From CAYNYM01 sp964644375 (GTDB lineage: Bacteria; Desulfobacterota; DSM-4660; Desulfatiglandales; HGW-15): a stretch of 8,166 nucleotides of DNA. Of this stretch, positions 4,053 to 8,166 are shown one piece after another (the stretch's first letter is position 1; every line of letters begins with the position of its first letter). The notes under the pieces are model-generated. The model made no database searches and was not told the DNA's origin. It was given only the letters and a program-made list of their open reading frames with translations. A program made the translations under genes and the position numbers. Location of the stretch: positions 1 to 8,166 of the forward strand of contig CAZXWJ010000196.1 of assembly GCA_964644375.1 (NCBI GenBank), in the 5' to 3' direction.

Positions 4053-5948
4053 CTAGTGTTTTTCGCGGTCCACCTTCCCGGTCCGGCTGCGCGCACCGAG
4101 AAGCTTCATCAACCCTTCAACCAGCCCCCGCATTTGATCCGCATGGTTCCGCATTTCTTCAGAGATCGCGGCCGAAGTCTGGAGACCCGATGCATTATCC
4201 TGAACCACCGCGTCCATTTGGGACATGGCGGTGTTGATCTGACCGATTCCTTTGGCCTGTTCGTCGGATGCGGTCGCTATTTCCGTGAGGAGTTCGGCGA
4301 TCTCGGACGCCCGTTTTGAGACTTTCACGAAATCATCATTGGTCCGGATCACCAATGTGGATCCCGCCTTCACCTTGGACACGGTATCCTCGATCTGTTG
4401 GGCCGTATCACTGGCCGCCTCGGAGGCCCGCAAGGCCAGGTTTCGGACCTCGTCCGCCACCACGGCGAATCCTGCCCCGACCTCCCCCGCCCGGGCCGCT
4501 TCAACCGCCGCGTTGAGGGCCAGGAGATTCGTTTGAAAGGCGATTTCATCGATATTCTTGATAATCCTCGAAGTCTCCTCGCTGGACCTTGTGATCTCGT
4601 CCATGGAGACAATCATTTCATCCATGGACCTGTCGGCCTGAGTCACCACTTCAGTGGCCTCTTTCATGAGTTGATCGGCTTTCCTGGCATGTTCAGCGTT
4701 CTGGGATGTCATGCCGGACATCTCTTCAATGGAGGCGGATGTCTCCTCGATGGATGCGGCCTGCTGCGCCGCCCCGTCAGCCATCTGTCTGCTGGACTCT
4801 GAAACCCGTTTCGCCCCGTCGGCTACCTGATCGGCTCCCCCCTCCAGCCCGTTCACCGTCTGAAGAATGGACCGGGTGATACGTCCGGTCATGAGCAGTG
4901 AAAAAGGAATGGCCGCGAGAATACAGATCAGCCCCACACCCCCGAGAAGTTTCAGCATCTGCAATGTATTGGCCCTGGCAATGTCGAGCGAATAGAGGGA
5001 GACAACAGCGCCCGCCGGTCTCCTTTGAGCCCCGAGAACGAGGGTACCCGTCATGAAGCGGCTCTGGTTCACAGCCGTTTCGTCAATGGCGATGGTCTTT
5101 CCATTGACCGTCTCACTTCCCCCGGCCCCTGAATCTGAATCGATATTCAGAATGTTGAAACCAGGCAGTGTGCCCAGGCTCAACCCATTCCGGGTAAAAA
5201 CATTGATCTCGGAACCTGTAAACGCCTGCATTCGAGAGAGAAACGTCTTATTAATCCGTCGAATGGCGGTCACGAATCCTGACGGCTTCATCATCGGTTT
5301 ATCTGAATCATCTGTGTAGAACGGAGCCATGGCGATTGCCGACCCGGTCACCCCGACGAAATTCACAAGGGATTCATAGGAGAATCCATCTTTTTCTGGG
5401 GCCTTTCCAGCAAAATGCCAGGCCTCACCCGGCAATTTCTCGTTCTTTTTCCACGATTCATCGCCGATCTGATCCCCCGGCTTGAGACGCACCAGATTGT
5501 AAACCGTTTTCCCCTTATCCCGGTAACGATATCCCGCCAGGGCATAATCATGCTCAATTCGAACAAACGCTTTCAGGTCTGCCTTCATGTCATAAGCCGC
5601 CACCTGCCAGATCTGGTTGACAACGGCCGCAGAATAGAGTTTTCGAACCATTTCCTCATAGCTGTTCCGCGTCATTTTGATATTGTCGTTAAACTCAACC
5701 AGGAATTTGATATTGTTGCCCAGATCTCCCGCTGTAATGATCTGCCTGGCATCGGCAAGCGTTTTGTCCTGTAAGTCCTTCAATTCACGTTGAATCACCG
5801 TGAATGATTTTTTCAAGGACTCGAGGGATGCGTCTTTATTCTGTCGATTCACAGTAAAGGATACGATTAAAGTAGAGAAAATTATCGTTAGTGCAACGAT
5901 CATGGAGACATAAATGGCCATTTTGTGCTTGAACTGTATGGTTCGCAT
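4053..5948 (-). CDS. Methyl-accepting chemotaxis protein (transmembrane chemoreceptor)
   Basis: This 631-residue inner-membrane receptor would feed a CheA/CheW chemotaxis pathway. In order: TM1 at about 10-33; a periplasmic sensor of about 300 residues (34-332), probably Cache-like but not firmly identified; TM2 at about 333-354; then a coiled-coil signalling domain. The signalling hairpin tip is unmistakable: IDEIAFQTNLLALNAAVEAARAGEVGAGFAVVADEVRNLA (466-505). Likely methylation regions are QQAASIEETSASIEEM (395-410) and around 558-580. A proper HAMP domain seems missing: after TM2 only ITRSILQTVNGLEGGADQ separates membrane and coiled coil. There is no C-terminal CheR-docking pentapeptide. 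AAGGGG at 5957-5962 (minus strand), 8 nt upstream, supports the start. A sigma-28 promoter lies about 55 nt upstream. The gene stands alone and is clearly more GC-rich than the nearby toxin-antitoxin operon. Confidence 0.96.
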   Translation of the reverse strand: MRTIQFKHKMAIYVSMIVALTIIFSTLIVSFTVNRQNKDASLESLKKSFTVIQRELKDLQDKTLADARQIITAGDLGNNIKFLVEFNDNIKMTRNSYEEMVRKLYSAAVVNQIWQVAAYDMKADLKAFVRIEHDYALAGYRYRDKGKTVYNLVRLKPGDQIGDESWKKNEKLPGEAWHFAGKAPEKDGFSYESLVNFVGVTGSAIAMAPFYTDDSDKPMMKPSGFVTAIRRINKTFLSRMQAFTGSEINVFTRNGLSLGTLPGFNILNIDSDSGAGGSETVNGKTIAIDETAVNQSRFMTGTLVLGAQRRPAGAVVSLYSLDIARANTLQMLKLLGGVGLICILAAIPFSLLMTGRITRSILQTVNGLEGGADQVADGAKRVSESSRQMADGAAQQAASIEETSASIEEMSGMTSQNAEHARKADQLMKEATEVVTQADRSMDEMIVSMDEITRSSEETSRIIKNIDEIAFQTNLLALNAAVEAARAGEVGAGFAVVADEVRNLALRASEAASDTAQQIEDTVSKVKAGSTLVIRTNDDFVKVSKRASEIAELLTEIATASDEQAKGIGQINTAMSQMDAVVQDNASGLQTSAAISEEMRNHADQMRGLVEGLMKLLGARSRTGKVDREKH

Positions 5949-6003
5949 ACTCCCTACCCCTTTTTTATGTATTAATGCCCGTCAAAAAGATCGTTTTAAC
6001 TTC

Positions 6004-6030
6004 ATATCGGCTTCGCAAAGCGAAACATTA
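6004..6030 (-). promoter_or_regulatory. Sigma-28 (FliA) promoter of the chemoreceptor
   Basis: On the minus strand TAATGTTT (6023-6030), exactly 11 nt, then GCCGATAT (6004-6011). The FliA consensus is TAAAGTTT-N11-GCCGATAA, so 14 of 16 positions match with ideal spacing. Transcription would start near 5997, leaving a leader of roughly 50 nt. FliA control of chemoreceptors is well established in flagellated bacteria, so this promoter also supports the gene being expressed with late flagellar genes. The spacer carries a small TTCGC/GCGAA fold-back that looks incidental. Confidence 0.85.
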
Positions 6031-6078
6031 AAAAATCTACAAGGACCATTGATATTCCATTAAAATTCTCAAGATCTT

Positions 6079-6145
6079 TTTAACCAAACGAATTATTTAC
6101 ATACATAGGCCAAAAAAGACATAATCGATTTAAAATTTGGTTAAA
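6079..6145. repeat. 10-bp inverted repeat upstream of the IS4-type transposase remnant
   Basis: TTTAACCAAA (6079-6088) and TTTGGTTAAA (6136-6145) are exact inverted copies 47 nt apart in AT-rich DNA between two divergent genes. This could be an operator or part of an insertion-sequence end; the sequence alone does not decide. Confidence 0.5.
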
Positions 6146-6195
6146 TTGCATGATACCCCTTCCGATAAAACTTCACTCAATGGAAGGAGATGCCA

Positions 6196-6417
6196 ATGAA
6201 CCGGGGCAGCACCATTTTTTCCCAGGTTCTTGATTTTCTGCCGAAGCAGAAGTCTCGCCGCTGCGTCGATCGCTATAGCGGGATAAATTACCCATCAGGC
6301 TTCGCCTTCGGCTACGCCCCGACACGTAGGTGTCATAAAAAGAAATTTCTGGGGTTCGATTGGACCAGGGGCGTGTTGGAAACTCAACACAACGCCTTGA
6401 ACCCGATGGGTGACTGA
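6196..6417 (+). pseudogene. Truncated IS4-type transposase, DUF4372 N-terminus
   Basis: The first 29 codons read MNRGSTIFSQVLDFLPKQKS followed by RRCVDRYSG. This is the start of the DUF4372 domain that opens a group of IS4-family DDE transposases. AAGGAG at 6184-6189 lies 6 nt before the ATG at 6196, so that start is preferred over the in-frame ATG at 6190. After about codon 31 the reading frame runs into an unrelated palindromic element (6290-6411) and stops at 6415-6417. The rest of the transposase, including the DDE catalytic core, is absent; nothing resembling it appears in the 200 bp beyond the element. The intact ribosome binding site and N-terminus suggest that truncation is not ancient. 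Confidence 0.75.
6290..6411. mobile_element. 122-bp palindromic MITE/REP-like element inside the transposase remnant
   Basis: Outer arms ACCCATCAGG (6290-6299) and CCCGATGGGT (6402-6411) pair at 9 of 10 positions. Inside are two further stems: GACAC (6321-6325) / GTGTC (6330-6334) and GTGTTG (6373-6378) / CAACAC (6385-6390), the latter extended by GGC/GCC. Together they make a branched fold. The element interrupts the transposase reading frame exactly where homology stops. It has no coding capacity, so if mobile it would need a transposase in trans. Confidence 0.55.
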
Positions 6418-6602
6418 CGCGGGCGATAATGCCCAGCACAAATTTTAGCCTGAAATAGCGGCGTGGAACGGAATAATTACGGCGCAGGGAATTGTCTTTC
6501 AAACGAACAAAATGTCAAAGAAAAACGATTGGGTTTTTCTAATGGTGAGGTGTCTTTTTATTTGACAAGCCCTTTAATGGGCGACCTCAACTCCATGACC
6601 AA
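6418..6602. other. Non-coding stretch after the palindromic element
   Basis: I see no gene. It has only small fold-backs (AAAAAC/GTTTTT at 6521-6538; GCCC/GGGC near 6570). It does not continue the interrupted transposase in any frame. Confidence 0.4.
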
Positions 6603-6794
6603 TCAATGGTCAAAAGAAGAGAGCATCACATCCAGAAAATCTGTTACAGCTATGTGATTTCCTCCACGCAAGGCGAATATCACTTGCTGCATTTGCTTAA
6701 CTCGTTCAGCCCCTACCCCCCAGTTTGCAAAGCGGTAAAACTTGTCGAACAGCATTTGCTGAGTGCAAATTCCTAAATCAGGGTCAAACTCAAT
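6603..6794 (-). pseudogene. Unidentified ORF fragment cut by a GGTAATGG array
   Basis: The minus strand encodes a plausible protein end: EFDPDLGICTQQMLFDKF, then YRFANWGVGAERVKQM, then QQVIFALRGGNHIAV and TDFLDVMLSSFDH before TGA. It looks like a helical C-terminal domain, but I do not recognise the family. Upstream in the same frame (6795-6842) the codons come only from the GGTAATGG repeat, giving a low-complexity stretch. There is no ribosome binding site at any candidate start. The simplest reading is the 3' end of a gene whose 5' part was replaced by the repeat array and the RAYT element next to it. It could also be chance. Confidence 0.35.
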
Positions 6795-6874
6795 GGTAAT
6801 GGTAATAATGGGTGGTAATGGGGTCGGCAGGTAATGGGGCAAAAGCAGGTAATGGTAATTGGTAATGGGGTCGG
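6795..6874 (+). repeat. Degenerate GGTAATGG(GGTCGG) repeat array
   Basis: GGTAATGG recurs at 6795, 6814, 6830, 6848 and 6861. The copies at 6814-6827 and 6861-6874 extend to GGTAATGGGGTCGG, and the one at 6830 to GGTAATGGGG. Spacers are short and irregular. The last copy runs straight into the left inverted repeat of the RAYT element, so the array probably grew from the element's end by slippage or repeated insertion. Confidence 0.7.
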
Positions 6875-6880
6875 ACCAAG
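6868..6880 (+). repeat. Left 13-bp inverted repeat of the RAYT unit
   Basis: GGGTCGGACCAAG here is the exact reverse complement of 7813-7825. It lies 25 nt beyond the 3' end of the transposase relic. Confidence 0.75.
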
Positions 6881-6905
6881 CATTTACATGCCATCCTATT
6901 GATAT

Positions 6906-7705
6906 TCAACCAGTATTTCCCCAAAAGCACTCATTTCGCGGCCTTAGAACAGCATTTTCACCCCAAAAAATGCCCATGTAAGCCGCTGGGGGCTCCCGGA
7001 GTTCATAGCTCCCATCACCACCAATCACCGCGCGCCCCTCCCCTTTGTTCCCAAGGGCTCCCTTCGCGGCGGAGACAAATGCCTCGCTACCCACAGCAAC
7101 ACTCTCCGTCCACTTCCCATCTCGAAGGCAATTACCTCCTCCAAGCGCTTCCTCAATCCACCCACCATAGGTAGCGGACAAATCATCCATCGAGTCAAAG
7201 TTTAGCAAACTTTTCAGTCCATCGTGATCAATCAGTACATATCGTTGCCGTGGTGTCAGAATCTCATTGTATCCACAAAACCCCCACTCCGATGGATGCC
7301 CAACAACTCCCGCACGAACCATATTGAGGTCAATGTAAACAAGACACTGAAACAAATGTTTGTCTGCTTCTATCGCCGTCGCGTGATAGCGATCTTCCCA
7401 GTAGGCACCTTTTCGACCCTTCCTCTTATTGAATTCCTGGCCGGTCCTGCCCGCTATCAATTGAATGGATTTGGGTATCGCGTCTCTATGGAATTGTCCC
7501 TGACAAGGAGATGGACATGGTTGGAAGTCACCGCATAACTGAGCACGCTGAGACCATAGCGCTTTTTGGCCTCAAATACCCAATGGAAGTATCGGCGGCG
7601 ATCTCTGGCGAATTTCAAGAGGAATTCCTCTTTATGACACCGATGCGTTATGTGCCAGACATACCCAGGTATGTAATGTCGATTCGCACGTGCCGTTCTA
7701 TAGGA
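6906..7705 (-). pseudogene. REP-associated tyrosine transposase (Y1_Tnp, IS200-like), frameshifted
   Basis: Two minus-strand frames together cover a full RAYT. The 5' frame (about 7705-7457) reads RTARANRHYIPGYVWHITHR ... YAVTSNHVHLLVRDNSIET and carries the HUH metal-binding motif HVH at 7511-7519. The 3' frame (from about 7478 to the TGA at 6906) reads IPKSIQLIAGRTGQEFNKRK ... YWEDRYHATAIEADKHLFQC, then LVYIDLNMVRAGVVGHPSEW. The VYIDLN tyrosine aligns with the catalytic tyrosine of E. coli TnpA-REP (DYIYINP). The frames meet near 7476-7482, where one missing base explains the break. The expected start codon is also gone: TCC sits where ATG of MPRTAR is expected, and no other start is in frame upstream of a stop. 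Catalytic residues survive, so inactivation looks recent, unless the frameshift is a sequencing error. Confidence 0.85.
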
Positions 7706-7790
7706 CCTTTCTTAGAATACCCATTTGCCCACCAAAAATAGCATTCTAAGCCCTCAAGTAGACGTTTTGCAATTAATTTAAATGACTATT

Positions 7791-8027
7791 TCAAGCAGTT
7801 ATATTCGTTTTCCTTGGTCCGACCCAGTTCGCACAACAACATAAAGACAAACCGGGAATTTTAATTGTCGCTGGAGGGAAAATATAGTTGACGTCAATCA
7901 GTTTGGTTTTTGTGTATTTGGACCGCCCCTCATTGTGTCTTTTCAACCGCTCATCCAGGTCCTGAGTAGATCCAATGTAATAGGTGCCATCTTTTTCCGA
8001 TTGGAGGATATAGACGTAATAGGGCAT
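7791..8027 (-). pseudogene. GIY-YIG endonuclease-like protein with a replaced C-terminus
   Basis: The open frame has 78 residues. The first 42 are a textbook small GIY-YIG domain: YYVYILQS carries the GIY-equivalent strand, YYIGSTQDL the YIG motif, then DERLKRHNEG with the conserved arginine and asparagine, and SKYTKTK. Stand-alone members (UPF0213/YhbQ-like) normally continue with PxxLVY, a helix with an REK-type glutamate that binds the metal, and end at 80-95 residues. Here, from about residue 43 (near position 7901), the sequence becomes LIDVNYIFPPATIKIPGLSL and then a cysteine-rich tail that overlaps the RAYT right inverted repeat. The catalytic glutamate is therefore missing and the product is unlikely to be active. 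No strong ribosome binding site precedes the ATG. It lies just downstream of the tRNA-Asp terminator. Confidence 0.75.
7813..7825 (-). repeat. Right 13-bp inverted repeat of the RAYT unit
   Basis: CTTGGTCCGACCC on the plus strand is the exact partner of 6868-6880. It lies about 108 bp upstream of the transposase relic and inside the altered 3' end of the GIY-YIG gene. Confidence 0.75.
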
Positions 8028-8060
8028 GGGGTTTGTTTATGTTTACGACTCTTGTCGGTC

Positions 8061-8102
8061 AATAAAAAAGCCTGTCACGCCGTTTTCACAACGTAACAGG
8101 CT
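8061..8102 (-). terminator. Intrinsic terminator of the tRNA-Asp gene
   Basis: On the minus strand AGCCTGTTACG (8102-8092) pairs with CGTGACAGGCT (8079-8069), 11 bp with one G-U pair and a 12-nt loop. A T6 run with further T follows (8068-8061). It starts 12 nt after the tRNA CCA end, as expected for a tRNA terminator. Confidence 0.9.
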
Positions 8103-8113
8103 CATTATTTCAA

Positions 8114-8166
8114 TGGCGGGAGCGACGAGACTCGAACTCGCGACCTCCGGCGTGACAGGCCGGCGT
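8114..8166 (-). tRNA. tRNA-Asp (GTC), 3' part; runs off the window
   Basis: The minus strand from 8166 downward gives the anticodon stem CCGGC/GCCGG around the 7-nt loop CTGTCAC. T33 precedes anticodon GTC, which reads GAC/GAU aspartate codons. Then come the AGGTC variable loop, the T arm GCGAG-TTCGAGT-CTCGT, the acceptor strand CGCTCCC, discriminator G and an encoded CCA ending at 8114. The discriminator G is the usual aspartate identity base. The 5' acceptor strand and the D arm lie beyond the window edge, so this is a partial gene. Confidence 0.93.

Larger units (their letters stand above)
6868..7825 (-). mobile_element. RAYT (REP-associated tyrosine transposase) unit, decayed
   Basis: A 958-bp unit is delimited by 13-bp inverted repeats and contains a single Y1/HUH transposase relic. 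Such transposases act on single-stranded DNA and mobilise palindromic REP sequences instead of classic terminal-repeat transposons. The exact ends are inferred from the inverted repeats; I see no clear target duplication, as expected for this class. Confidence 0.6.

Noticed and set aside
4037..5774. Many open frames on the plus strand, and others on the minus strand, across the chemoreceptor gene
   Set aside because: They are shadows of a GC-rich coding frame with clear chemoreceptor motifs; none has a recognisable domain or ribosome binding site.
6290..6411. attC recombination site of an integron
   Set aside because: Considered because of the integrase relic and the branched fold, but I could not find the paired RYYYAAC and GTTRRRY core sites at the ends.
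6173..6502. 109-residue minus-strand open frame
   Set aside because: It crosses the transposase remnant in antisense and the palindromic element; its apparent regularity comes from the repeat.
6899..7741. Plus-strand open frames at 6899-7174, 7224-7538 and 7511-7741
   Set aside because: They are antisense to the RAYT relic, whose minus-strand motifs are clear.

Overview
The window reads like an accessory stretch of a Gram-negative chromosome, most plausibly a sulfate-reducer-type member of the Desulfobacterota. That guess rests on the style of the chemoreceptor, the orphan trpB, the REP-associated transposase type and the abundance of short interspersed palindromes. It is inference from remembered family resemblance, not a database result. 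Almost every gene lies on the minus strand.

Layout. Positions 1-365 hold no gene, only AT-rich DNA and two clean inverted repeats. At 366-1580 (-) lies a complete trpB without a trpA on either side within the window. From about 1600 to 2385 there is repeat-rich non-coding DNA. At 2386-2990 (-) sits a complete type II toxin-antitoxin operon (YefM/Phd-like antitoxin, RelE/ParE-like toxin), with a promoter overlapped by a near-perfect palindrome. At 3102-3432 (-) is an AT-rich unrecognised gene that appears frameshifted at a homopolymer. At 3492-3605 (-) is a C-terminal relic of an integron-type tyrosine recombinase, butting onto a heptamer repeat. Positions 3711-4029 contain an interspersed repeat, a 16-bp GC-rich hairpin and a 16-bp AT/GC inverted repeat. 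At 4053-5948 (-) is a complete methyl-accepting chemotaxis protein with a very good FliA (sigma-28) promoter just upstream. At 6196 (+) an IS4-type (DUF4372) transposase starts with a good ribosome binding site, then is cut off after about 30 codons by a 122-bp palindromic element. At 6603-6794 (-) is an unidentified ORF fragment, then a GGTAATGG repeat array. At 6906-7705 (-) lies a frameshifted REP-associated (Y1, HUH) transposase, bracketed by 13-bp inverted repeats. At 7791-8027 (-) is a GIY-YIG endonuclease whose 3' half has been replaced. At the right edge are an intrinsic terminator and the 3' part of a tRNA-Asp(GTC) gene.

How it fits together. Three genes or operons look functional: trpB, the toxin-antitoxin pair and the chemoreceptor. 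They sit in a bed of decayed mobile DNA from at least three unrelated families (integron-type integrase, IS4-type, RAYT), next to a tRNA gene. No convincing new multigene system is present. The most worthwhile points are the sigma-28 promoter on the chemoreceptor, the self-regulatory palindrome of the toxin-antitoxin operon, the palindromic element in the IS4-type transposase, the RAYT relic with its inverted repeats, and a tRNA-Asp terminator whose 3' arm is complementary to that tRNA's anticodon arm.
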